In this document: positions 25,537-36,272 of the stretch, one piece after another
How positions within the stretch are numbered: the stretch's first letter is position 1
Layout: every line of letters starts with the position of its first letter
NCBI GenBank assembly: GCA_006538405.1
Contig: BJKQ01000013.1
Coordinates: forward strand, 1,054,001-1,118,000
DNA: 64,000 nt
Reading direction: 5' to 3'
Origin: Hansfordia pulvinata
Lineage: Eukaryota; Ascomycota; Sordariomycetes; Xylariales
Notes under the pieces: generated by a model
Database searches by the model: none
What the model saw: the letters and a program-made list of their open reading frames with translations, nothing else
Told to the model about the DNA's origin: nothing
Position numbers and translations under genes: made by a program

Positions 25537-27164
25537 TCTGAGGGACGAGGATCGAAAAGCTTGAGGTGCAGGGCGCGAGAGCGAGAGGGTTTGCGTGCGA
25601 GTGGGCGTAGAGGCGGCGGCGTACAGTGCAGGGGAGCATGCCACGGTTGCGGTTCGGAGCCCAGGCATAGCAGCTGCTGGCTTACTTGTATGCCCGAGGG
25701 CGCGGCGCGCAGGTCGTGATATCATCGTCATCGGGGTGGTCGGAAGGGTGCATCGATGGCGATGGAGGGGATGAGGGACGGCTCGGGCGAGCAGGGCCGC
25801 ACCTGCGAAGGGCTGTCGTATATGGATGTACTCGTACCCGGGCGGGCGCCCCTCCTAAGGTGGCCGGCGGGCGACGGCCAGAAGCAGTGTGGCCGCGTTC
25901 CATGATGTTGTCTTGTGGCCTGCGACAGTAGGGCCGGGCGAGTCCATGACGAAAGGACGGCGCCGATGGGCACGGTCGAGCGCATCATTGGTGGGGCCCG
26001 CATTCCTCGCGGCCATTGACGAATCAGCTCAGACTGCGATCGCTGATGGGCGGCAGGGGTCTGGACCAAACCGTCCGGCGCGCGAGGTCCCGACACACAG
26101 CCCTGCGCGTGGTGAGGTCGTGGATGTACTCGTCCCCAGCCATGGACGGGGAGGGGCGCACAAGATCGAAGGACATTCTGTTCAACAGTCATCCTGTATT
26201 GTGTATTGCTTGAAGTTCCGGTCCGGTCAATTGGCGGGTTCCAGGTTGTCCCCGCCATGTACATAACCTCGACAAGTACCTTCTGTACGTGTTGCGCATC
26301 CATCGGCGAGTCGCATTGCAACGTTTGAGAAAGTGCAACATTGAACTCAACGGCCTGCCCTGCCTTCTCCTTTGGTCTTCAGGCTCAAAATCATTCGAAC
26401 TCTGCTTCCACCTGGTTTCTCTCAGTGAATAGTGGACACAGCGTCGCCAGCTCTGAGCCGGGCCTTCAAATCTATATACCCACGTGTTTGAGCGCTCAGT
26501 CACGACCGCTGTCTCCAGCATGCGATGCAAATTTGATAGAAACCTCGAGATGGATGCGTATTCTTTCGAAATGTCACCAGCTCGGTAAATACTCTTACCT
26601 GTCTGCAAAGACGGGACACCAGGTGCCTTCTTTCTGGCCGTTGTTCCTCGGGCCTCGGATGGGATACTTCCTTCTTACCTGCTTGGTTCCCAGTCGGTCT
26701 TCTCAGGCCCGCCGGGGTGACGCTGTTTCTGCTCCCCGGTGGTATGCCGCTGAAAGCCCGTGGCAACTCAATAGATCCCTGGAAACATACCTATTCCAAG
26801 CAGCTGCACGCAATACCCAAGTTACTGGGAGGTCGTTGTTGCGTAACTTGGTTGACTGTTCAAGCACCACCCAGACTCAAGTACCTCTCTGCATGGGCAG
26901 AATGAGTGTCTCTGCCAGGGTTCTGAACACGTCCTTTGCAGTGCTGCCCCGGAGCAGCTGCAGCTCGCCAGTCCGAGTATAAAAAGGGCGTCTTTTCCTA
27001 AGAACAAGCAGGGGAAACTTTGCCGTTCCCCAACCTACCCCGCCCCTCGACTTGACACTCTGTCCCGGTATGCATACCCAATCGCCACAGGTATTGCTCC
27101 TCAATCTCCCAGAAACTTGACACTTCATCATTATCCTTCTCTACGCCTCCACAACACGACGAAA
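25537..27164. other. Divergent intergenic/promoter region between SDR and the next gene
   Basis: Contains the possible N-terminal extension of the SDR (to 25668), one TACTCGTA motif near 25828, and the TATA-bearing promoter of the downstream plus-strand locus. A 213-codon plus-strand frame (26341-26982) lacks an ATG start at its beginning and has no recognisable domain, so it is not called. Confidence 0.55.
26978..26985 (+). promoter_or_regulatory. TATA box
   Basis: TATAAAAA followed by GGGCG, about 187 bp upstream of the ATG at 27165. It is the clearest TATA element seen in the window and supports a real transcription unit starting about 27.01 kb. The leader that follows is C/T-rich and ends CGACGAAAATG, a strong fungal start context. 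Confidence 0.6.
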
Positions 27165-28095
27165 ATGCAGTCAGCCCTCGACAACATCACCTATGCTCTG
27201 TTCGGAGCCTTCTCCCCGGCATGCAGTCTCTCAGAGCCGGGAAGAGAGCCTCAGTCAACAACCGAGCCCGTGCAACCATCAAGCGCCGACCAAGACCCCC
27301 AGAGAATCAGTTGAAGCCAATCTTGGTCAAGGAGTGGAAGTCCGAAGGCAGCTCGGACGAGGAAGAGGCCCGCCACAACAAGACCAGTAGTACCCGCCCG
27401 AAGAAATCGGTCAACTTCAGCGAGTCCGCCAACTCGGCGTGTTACTTCGAGCCCGAGTCCGAAGCATGGAAGATCTCCAGTCCGGTCTCGGTCGACCTCA
27501 AGTTCGAAATGTCTTCGGCAGAGCCGTCTGAAAGACCGCCCCAGCCGTCTGAAGGGTCGCCCGAGACGACGCCGCTCCCCGCATCGCCGCCGCCCACCTC
27601 GTCGTCGTCGTCGTCGCCGCCGCCGCCTGCGGACTTCCAGCAGCGGCCTCGGGAGCGAAGAAACTCGCCTCGCGCAGCGCGGTGCTGCCTCCTTCCGGGG
27701 GGCTTCCTGGAACTCACCTAGGGTTTCCTATGACCGCCACCGTCGAGGTATAATCGAAGCTCCCGCTTCAGCCGTCCCACTCCACACCACGCACCGGAAC
27801 GATAACGAGCCAGCCTGTTTCTCGCCTGCACCTCGACCTTTCGGTCTTTGAAGACAAGTAGTGAACAGGGCCACCTCACAAGGGCCAGCCCCATACCCTT
27901 CAAGATCCATTGGTGCAGCATACCCTGTCTGAGAAGCCGGACATGTGGGCGCAGTGTGGCAAGCGGGCCTCATCGCGCTACGATGAACCGTGCAAAGTTG
28001 CCCACGAGGACAGGAGAGAGCCATGGTCAAGAAAGATCAGTCTACCAGCGGAGGACAGGGAGGAAGAGACACTCGATTGGGTCGAGATGGACTGA
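27165..28095 (+). CDS. Hypothetical protein locus, reading frame unresolved (frameshifted or pseudogene)
   Basis: A TATA box (26978) and an excellent start context at 27165 indicate a gene, but no single frame carries it. The frame from 27165 stops after 49 codons (27314). A second frame (27221-27721, 166 codons) is Lys/Arg- and then Glu/Ser/Pro-rich, with KKSVNFSES, NSACYFEPESEAWKIS and a poly-Ser/Pro tract. The frame 27663-27860 reads like protein (SFRGASWNSPRVSYDRH ... NEPACFSP). The frame 27910-28095 ends in an acidic tail (EEETLDWVEMD). One extra C in the run 27214-27217 would join the first two frames. The later joins need either an intron (possible GTATAA donor near 27748) or further indels. 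I recognise no domain. It may be a real gene with sequence errors, or a decaying one. Confidence 0.4.
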
Positions 28096-28794
28096 ATGGG
28101 AATCATGGAGATTACTAGAAGTCATACAGAAGCGAGAGCCTCAGTAGCAAACAATAAGCGCAATTCCCAGCAGACCCATCATGAAGCTTCCAAATCCAAG
28201 TCCATGCCAGAACGAGTAAAATCAAACCCCAGTACCTAGCTTGTCCAAACGCCGTCGTAGTAGAGAAAAGGGAAGAAAGAAGGAAAGAGATGAACAACTC
28301 GCTGGTCCTTCCCAGTGTGAACTTTTATCCCTTGGTGTTCGAGTGCACGGATGCGGCAAATAACACCTTCGCGAGAAACGTCCTGCGGCGGTTTCCAGAT
28401 GGATTTGCCTTTCAGAGAAGCCCGTTCTCCGACTCGTCCCCCTGAGCCCCCGGACAGGCGAAAGGGCAGAATAACGCCCCGCAGCCCCGGTCTAACCACC
28501 CTCCCCCTATCCCCCTTCCTCAGACCCGCCTCCGCGATGCGTATATCATTATACAGAAGAAAAAAAAAACTCTTGGCGCCGTTGTCCCCCGTGAAAGTGT
28601 GAAATTAACAAGACAGAAAGTAGAAGACGGAGATGCGTGAGCCGTGACAGCCATGTGGGTGAGACAAAGAAGAAGGAAACGTGTCGTGAGTAGCCCTTAG
28701 CAGGCTCGGATGGGTTTGGTGGGTGTGTTCCTGCAGTATTCCGTAGCAGGAGGCAAGGCACCTCGGCTCAGCGTAGCCAGCGCAGCTGGGACCC
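28096..28794. other. Intergenic region between convergent genes
   Basis: About 0.7 kb holding the 3' flanks of the unresolved locus (plus) and NIMA (minus). It includes an A9 run near 28560. No gene or repeat of note. Confidence 0.6.
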
Positions 28795-31094
28795 CTAGAC
28801 CCGGGCGATCTGCTTCCGCCGCAGGAAAGGGCTGGGCATCTCGTCCTTCTCGGGATCCCAGACGGCGACCTCGCTGTAGCCGTTGGCGGGGGGCTTCCTG
28901 GCGGCGCCGCGTTTCGGGCTGACGTTGGCGCCGCTATCGACGGGGCGGCCGCCAGCGCGAGCCTGCTGCAGCTCAATCAGGGTCCGGCCCTGGACGTTGT
29001 TGTTCTTAGCACCAACGGGGTGGAGGGTCGGCGGCTCCTGGAGTTGCTGGGCGGGCTGGGGCTTCTTCTTGCTGACGAGGCCGCTGTTCTCGCCGCCGCC
29101 GCCGCCGGACAGGCCGGCGACGTTGGTGGCCGAGGGGATCTTGCTCAGCCGGCGGTTGGGCGAGTTGCCGCGCTCGCGCAGCGGGCCGCTGCCCGTCTGA
29201 GGCCGCAGATCCGGGGCCGACGCCGCAGGCTGGGGGATGTTGCCCTTGGCGATGCCCAGGGACGCCTGCGTCTTGAGGCGGTTGATGGGCGCGGTCTTGG
29301 TGGTTGGCAGCACGGGCCGCTTGGGGCCGAAGGGATTCCGGTTGGACTTCTGGCGCGTGGGCGAAGGCAGCATGGGCTCGTCGTCGTCCGACTCGGGCAG
29401 CTCGGGGTCGGCAGACCGCCACTTGTGGTCGTCGTCCTCGTCGCCCTCGAAGATGGTGGGCTGGTGGGCCGAGGGCGGCTTGGTCACCTGGTTGCGGCGC
29501 GGCGACAGGGACAGCGACGCGATGGCGATGGGCGACGGCGAGGCCATCTCGACGTCCATGGGCGTGCCGGCGTGGGCGCCCATGGTCTGGGCGCGGCTGA
29601 AGGGCGTCCGCGCCGTCTTCTTAAGCGGCGCGGGCTCGGGGGAGTCGATCGACACGTCGGTCAGGTCGGTGCTGCACGACGAGTGGTCGCAGTCGGTGCT
29701 GGCAGTGCCGACCGACTGGGGGAAGTCGGACCGCGAGAGGGACGAGTCCAGGTCCTTGCTGTCGGCCGCCGCCGTCGCCTTCTTCTGGAGCTCCTCCTGG
29801 ACGCGCGCCTGGACCTCGGCGTCGAACCGCCGCTGCAGCGACTCAATCTCCTCGTTGACGAGGCGGTCGATCTCGAGCCGCGCCTTGACCTCCCACTCCC
29901 GGCGCACCTGGTTGTCCGTCTCCTGCCGGATGTAGGCCCGCTCGGCCTCGATCTTCTGGTTGGCCTCCTGCATCTTCTTGTCCAGCGCCCCGGCCTTGAG
30001 CTCGAGCATCTTGCTGACGTCGACCACCTCCTTCTCCTTGCGCATGAGCCGCACGACGGGCAGGTGGAGCAGCGTGGCCGTGTCCGGGCGCTGGTCGGGG
30101 TTCACGCGCAGGCAGTCCTTGATGACGGAGAACAGCTCGTCTGAGTAGGTGCGCGGCAGCGGCGCGATCTTGCCCTCCTTGATCTTCTGGACGAGCTGGT
30201 AGTGCGACCGGGCGTTAAACGGAGGCTGTTTCGTACACAGCTCATACATGATGCAGCCGAGCGACCAGATGTCCGACTTGAGCGTGTACTTCTCGGCCGC
30301 GCAGATCTCGGGCGACATGTAGAACGGAGTCCCGACGTAGGTCGAGGCAAAGTCGTGCGACTGGATCATCTTGGACAGGCCAAAGTCACCCAGCTTGACC
30401 GAGTTATCCTCGCCGAGGAAGACTAGACGGCGGATCGGTCAGCGGACGGCGCGCCACGGGAGAGGCGTGTTTTTTTTTGGGGGGGGGAGGAGGCGAGGAG
30501 TGCCGGGCTTACCGTTCTCGGGCTTCAGGTCTCGGTGCAGGATGGTCATGGCGCCGGCGGGCACCTTGGGTCTCGGGGCGGCGACGTTGCCGAGGACGTT
30601 TCTACCGACATCGGGGGGGTCGACGCCGTAATGGCAGCGGTAAAGAGCGGTGACGAGCTGGGAGAAGATGCTCCACACAAACATCTCCTCGGCGTTCTGG
30701 TTCTTGTGGGCCAGGTTCTTGATCACGCGGCCCAGGTCGCCGTTGCCACAGTACTCCATGTACAGGTGCAGGTCCTGGGACGACTTGAGGTGCTCGCGGT
30801 GGTAGTAGGCGACGATATTGGGGTGCTTGAGGCCGGACAGGATCTGGAATTCGGCGTGGAGCTGTTCGCGCTCCTTCTGGGACATCTTCAGATAGCTGAT
30901 TTCTTTGCGGCACATGATGAAGCCGTCCGTCTTCCGCTTGACCTTGCGAATGATTCCGAACGAGCCATGGCCTGTAGAGAGAGGGGGAGACGGGCGTTGT
31001 CAGCACGGGGAAGCGAGAGTGTAGGAGAATCGCGGACAGGTCACCACCTACCGATCTTATCGACCACCTCAAACTTGTCCAGAGAGTCGGCCAT
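28795..31094 (-). CDS. nimA: G2/M cell-cycle serine/threonine protein kinase NIMA
   Basis: Exons are 31094-31052, 30971-30513 and 30422-28795. Introns of 80 nt (GTAGGT...CTACAG) and 90 nt (GTAAGC, GCTGAC branch, TCTAG) preserve frame. The product is 709 aa, close to the ~700 aa of Aspergillus NIMA. Landmarks: glycine loop GHGSFG (15-20), ATP-binding Lys37 in CRKEI, long subdomain V insert with YRCHYG, HRDLKPEN (ending ~167), DFGLSK, and activation segment with FASTYVGTPFYMSPE. The kinase domain ends near 300. It is followed by a coiled coil (EANQKIEAERAYIRQE ... RLVNEEIESL) and a long Ser/Pro-rich tail with several S/T-P sites and a basic C terminus, as expected for a NIMA degradation and regulatory region. 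NIMA drives mitotic entry and acts at nucleus and spindle poles. It is divergent from the ankyrin/BTB gene. No defect was seen. Confidence 0.95.
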
Positions 31095-32038
31095 GGTGAG
31101 CGGGTTCACGGCAGCACTGGGAGAACACAGGCGGTGGTGCTATGCCATAGACTGGGGCAGCGGTCGGGATTTAACAGCAGGTAAGGTAGGTAGTCGGTGG
31201 TAAAGAGAGATCAAAGTGATAGAGAAGCGGCGGTTGCTGCTGCTGCTGCTGCTGCTGCTGCGGCTGGCTGGGCGGTGTTGAGGGTCTGGTTAAGAAGAGA
31301 AAAGAGGTGGCAACAACAGTTATACGGAGGATCGATGTTTTGGCCGGCAGTTCCAGGTGAAGAGGTGCACGCAGCCGATCTGAACTGCGGCCGAGTCGGT
31401 GCATGCAGGCTGGTGGTGCTGTGACAGGCACAACTCCACAGCAACCTGGAGCTGGGCGGAAGCTTGCTATTTCCAACCTAGCGTCAACAAACCGCTGGTG
31501 ACCACGGCAACAGAGGCGCCCACCACGGGCAACCTTACATAACCCCGGGTAAAGTGGGGGCTGCAGACCTGCGCCCGATCCGGCTGCCGGCTGGGGTCCG
31601 TGCCGTCGATTTAGCCGGCCCCGGTGGTTTGTGTCCCCCTTGCCTGGCACTCCCCGTTCGGGCGCGACTCCCGGTGCCTTCACTCTGTCTCGGTGCCAAT
31701 ACCCGCCAGCCTCTGGTGGTGCCCGCCGGCTTCTGCGATTACATCACCCGCGATCGCCTTCACCGCGTCCGCCCAGCCCCACCACCACCACCACCGCCCA
31801 GCCAGCTCCCGACGCTGATAACCCACACAAACAGCCTAGCTACGACTCGTACGCCGCCGCCGCTGCCCACTCTTCGGAGATATCGGACTTGGCTGCCGCG
31901 TCCACGGCCACCGCTGCCATGTCTGATGCCATCATCTCCAGATCCTCTGCGTCTGCTCACCAGTCTCCGCCGCCCCTCGCTCTGGCTTCACCCGTCTAGC
32001 ACAGACTGCCCAGCGCCCCGCCCGCCCCAAGCTTCGCC
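31095..32038. promoter_or_regulatory. Shared divergent promoter region (NIMA / ankyrin-BTB)
   Basis: 944 bp between the start codons of two divergent genes, so both promoters and leaders must lie here. It contains a (TGC)n run (about 31234-31262), two ACCTTA/TTACCT-type stretches, and a long C-rich leader before 32039. No precise factor site can be named. Confidence 0.6.
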
Positions 32039-34119
32039 ATGGTTCTCCGCAAGCACGAACTGGAAGCAAAACTCAAAGATGACCTCGAGCTGGTGCAAAG
32101 CGGGGTGCTGCGCGACGAGAACCCCCTCGACACCAGCCAGGGCTTTGCAGAGCTGCTGCAGGCCTGCCGCCACGGCAACCTCAAGCGCACCCAGGAGCTG
32201 ATTTCCGAGGGCGTCAACCTCAACGGCAAAGACCGCTTCGACTACACCCCTCTGATCCTGGTACGTCCTCCCACCAACCCGCAGCCGCCATCGCGGTGGC
32301 CTGCCTGCCCGTGCGCCGGCAGCCCCCTGCAGGCCCCCCCAAGTCACACAAAGCATGGCAAACCGCTTCCCGCGCCGTCTGACCCACTCGGTTTCCAGGC
32401 CAGCCTCTGCGGGCATTATGAGTTGGTGGAACTGTTGCTAGAGTCCGGCGCCTTGGCTGAGCGCGACACGTTCCAAGGCGAGCGCTGCATCTACAACGCC
32501 CTCAACAATAAGATCCGGAATCTGCTGCTCAAGTACGACTACTCCAAGTCTACAGACCCCCTGCAGCCATGGGCTGCCCACATCACCTCGTTGCTGCTGA
32601 GGAACACCCCAAGACCTCCGACATTGTTCTCCAGGATTCGCTGGTATCGTTCGATGTCCACAAGTTCCTGCTGTCATGCCGCGCCCCTTATTTCAAGAAG
32701 AAGTTCACCGAGGCCTCGGATGCAAAGACCTGGAAATTGCCCCCGTCCATTCCGTCAGAGTCATTCCACATCATCTTGCGCTATCTCTATCTCGGCGAGC
32801 TGCCGCGCGACATTGTCGACGCGCACAGTCGTGTCACCGAGGAGCAGGTTTTGACCGGCGTGGACAAAATCAGCAAGCAGCTGGAGATCGACAATCTCTG
32901 GGCCGAGATCCTGTCATCCAACGACCGGAGGCTCGCCAGACAACGGCGGCAAGATGAGGTCAACCGAGCGCAGGAACAAATCGAGGCCTTCTTCCAAGAG
33001 AAGGTCTTGGGCCATAAGATGGTGGTCGACTCGCACAAGGTCCGGGACGTCAAGTGGCCCCACGGAAACGCCATCTTTGCCGACTGCATTCTGCATGCGG
33101 AGGAGCCGGTGGCTGAGCCAGGGCCTGAAGCCGAGGCCGACGACGCGTCGTCCGCGCCGGCCGAACCCACCACTGCCATTCCTGTAGGGCCCGGTGCCGT
33201 GGCTTCGCAACAGGGGCAAGCCAGGGCCAGCCCGCGGTCTGTCCTTTTCCCAGTGCACAAAGCAATGCTGATCCGCAGTCCGTATTTCGAAACCATGTTC
33301 TCGGGCAACTTTATAGAGGCACAAGACTCGGAACATCTGCACATCATCAAGATGGACTGCCATCCCCGGGTCCTCGAGATTATCATCACCTTTCTCTACA
33401 CGGAGAAGGTCGAGTGCCCGCTCGAATACGGCTTAGACCTCCTCTACGCCTCGGATATGCTGTTCCTCGACAAGGTCAAGACCAAGGCTGCCGTCGCCAT
33501 CAGCACCCTAGGGAGTGGCGACAACACTGTCCTGATAGACCGGACGCACGGCGCAACAAACCGCGCCAGGAATGACGACGGCGGCGAGGGGCCGGCTGAT
33601 ATGGAGATGGAGGTCGAGCCCATCAACGTCTACGATGTGATCCATGCGGCATGGGACCTCCACGTGCAGCGGCTCGAGGAGTTTGCGGCACGGTACCTCG
33701 CCTACCGGCTGGAGGACTACATTGATGAGCAGGAGTTCGCCGATCTGATCCAGGAGAGTGCCGGACGGCTAGCCACGCGCGAAGAGACAGACACCATCGA
33801 GCTGCTTGACGATATCCGCTACTACCTGTCGGAGCGGTTCCGGCTCCGGTTCGAGGACGCCGGACTCGACGAGATGCTCGACGAGAATGGCGAGATCAGC
33901 GCCGAGGTGGCCGAAGCCCTGGCTGGCGAGAAGACAGCGGCGACTGGCAGCAATGCTGCGGTTGTTCCCGCGGCCGCCAGGGAGTCAGAGGTTTCCGGCG
34001 TGATGCGCACATTGGACGGGCAAGAGGCCACGGATGAGTTTGAATCGGACGCGCTCAACTACCAGATCTTGCTGCAGAAAATCGACGTCATGCTAGAAAA
34101 GCTCAAGTTAGACGCATAG
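32039..34119 (+). CDS. Ankyrin-repeat and double BTB/POZ protein (ABTB1-like), frameshifted
   Basis: Exon 1 is 32039-32260 and exon 2 is 32399-34119. The 138-nt intron has a GTACGT donor, a CTGAC branch and a TTCCAG acceptor. The N-terminal part carries ankyrin repeats: FAELLQACRHGNLKRTQELI, then the repeat resuming after the intron with GHYELVELLLESGA. The linker RNLLLKYDYSKSTDPLQPWA is typical of the family. Two BTB domains follow, ~145-225 (TSDIVL ... VHKFLLSCRAPYF) and ~295-400 (ADCIL ... FPVHKAMLIRSPYFETMF), then a helical C terminus. The N-terminal frame and the BTB frame differ by one base. Adding one C to the run 32607-32610 restores NTPKTSDI across the junction and gives 647 aa. As written the protein would lose both BTB domains. 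BTB proteins of this kind are generally Cul3 ubiquitin-ligase adaptors; the partner here is unknown. Confidence 0.85.
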
Positions 34120-34785
34120 AGTACAGGAGCCAATACACTAGATGTGGGAAAGAAATGTCAGGCCGAGAAATCACAATCATTCCCGATGACTACCATATGA
34201 AATCCGGGGTATTGACCGATCAACTCTATGTGGGTAAGTAGTTGATCGTTCTCGGACGTCTCGCCAAGAGATATACACTGTCGACCATGGCACATGGAAA
34301 GCCTCATCTTGAACCCGCGCAACACAGAGCGCAAAGTCGCCGCTTTTCGAGTCGCTCCAACACATCCCGCCACGTGGACACGACGCCTCGTCCATTGCGT
34401 GAGCCTCTGGCATGCCCAGACCAAGGCCCCCTCCCCCCCCCCCCCCCCGGGCGAATGAACCGCGCTCGGCCATCTACGACCACAAGCATACAGCTCTCGC
34501 ATCCGTCCCCGCCTCCACCTCCAATTCCACCTCACCCGCCTCTCTCTGCAGCTTCTCCCCTCCCTCCCCTGCCCCCCCCCCCCCCCCCCTCTCCCCTTCC
34601 TCTCCCGATCTGCTCCATGCACGATCGCCCATCAGCACCGCCTTGCGCATGCAGGCCGACACCCATACCGACCGTTCCTGCGTCGCGTTCTGCCTCGCCT
34701 TTGACGCGGCGAGGGGTGCGTGTGTCAGTGGGAGACGGGGCTTTTCGCATGCGCCAAGTTCGACCCCCTTTCACGATTCTCTTAT

Positions 34786-34825
<40 letters not shown>

Positions 34826-35454
34826 CCGGATCCCTCGCTGAAGCTGGCCGGGGACTCGCGCCCCGCGAGCGACAGCCACCACGTGAGGTCCCGTCCCCTT
34901 CGCACAACCCGTCTGCTTCCCCCAACTCGGCGCGCGATTCGTGGAATAAACCCGGCTCACCTTTTTTTTACCCCACCATTATCCAGAACGGACCCTCTGC
35001 AGAGAGCACCGCAGTACTCCTATTCCGTATGTTGGTGAGGTTCTACATGAGGTCTACATGGGCAGATCCGTATGTACCCGAGCGCAGGTTTCTTCCAGTG
35101 GTGCCGCTTTCTTGATCCTTACTCGGTGACGTGACGGGGAGTAATCGAGGATTTCAGTTCCACGTGCAAGGACCCTTGGGCTGTTTTCTGGATGGTGGGG
35201 CGAGAGAGAGCTCGAGGCGGTTTTCTTTTCTTAAGACGCGGTCCCGGGCATGATGGGTGCCAATGTCTGCGAGTGCGCCAGCTTATTATCTGGGCCCGGG
35301 ACGCAGCTTAGGGACTTGGCCACCGGTCACCTGCACCCGTTGCGGATGCTGGGCACCCAGGGCGTTTATATGAAATAGCCAATGCGCCGACCAAGCTGGT
35401 TACGAAGAGATGCCGCTACAGACGACGATATTTGGCAGGTCGGCCGTAGTTGCT

Positions 35455-35468
35455 TACGAGTACTCGTA
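35455..35468. promoter_or_regulatory. Composite palindrome of the dispersed TACGAGTA motif
   Basis: TACGAGTACTCGTA, a perfect 14-bp palindrome made of overlapping TACGAGTA and TACTCGTA. It is the fullest version of the motif family scattered through the intergenic DNA. Function unknown; filed here only because a binding site is one possibility. Confidence 0.4.
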
Positions 35469-36224
35469 CTCCACTCTCCAGTATGTCCACCGACGGCCAA
35501 TCAGACGCAGCAGCCCGGATGACTTTTGCTTCCTTCGCGTCACGTCGTCAAGGCAGATGCAGTGCGATAGGATGTTGGGGCCCGAGGGGAGGGATGCACA
35601 AACATCACGATTTCGGGATATCCGAGCCGGCAGCTCCTCGTCCACGCCAGCGGTGGTGGGTAGTATTTCTTCCATCAGCCCTCATCCACCTGAGTCACGG
35701 GGAGCCGGGCTCGCAGCGGCAGGGGTACACGGAACCAGAAGAAGTGCCACCCAAAAGAGCCTTTTGTTTTCCGTACGCAGCAGCACGTGCGCGGATGTGT
35801 ACGGGACAGAGGCCGGGGGAGGATGCGTCTCTCCCGACAGCTCGGAGCCTCGGATCGGATTCGCGCGCGCCCGTGGGGTGTGCGTTCCGTACGCCGTGAC
35901 CCCATTCATCACCCCTCCATCCCCTCACTCCATCGTGCCCGGTTCTCTATCCGCCCTCTTTTCACGTGTTAATCTGCTCAAGGACAGCCTGGGGGAGGTG
36001 GTTCACCAGGCTCGGCAAGGGACGTGGTGAACGGTACGGGCCTTTCTTCCCGGCATGGTTAGCGCCCATTGTTCTTTGTGTGCTTGTAGACTATCGCTCT
36101 CTCCTTGCGACTTCTCATCATTGCCCTGAGTGGGGCGAAGAGCGGTGAGGCTGTACAGCCCTGCCGTGACTATGACGGGGTGGCCGCGAGCAGGATGGTG
36201 TCGGACTGGAATGCGGGAAGCTGG

Positions 36225-36272
36225 GTCGTTGAGAGACGGGGTCGTTGAGAGACGGGGTCGTTGAGAGACGGG
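36225..36272. repeat. 16-bp tandem repeat, three perfect copies
   Basis: Unit GTCGTTGAGAGACGGG repeated three times head to tail without mismatch. Confidence 0.9.

Noticed and set aside
26341..26982. 213-codon plus-strand frame upstream of the TATA box
   Set aside because: No ATG at the start, no domain, and it runs into the promoter of the next locus.
29020..30144. 374-codon plus-strand frame
   Set aside because: Antisense shadow of NIMA exon 3; Leu/Gly/Arg-rich with no domain.
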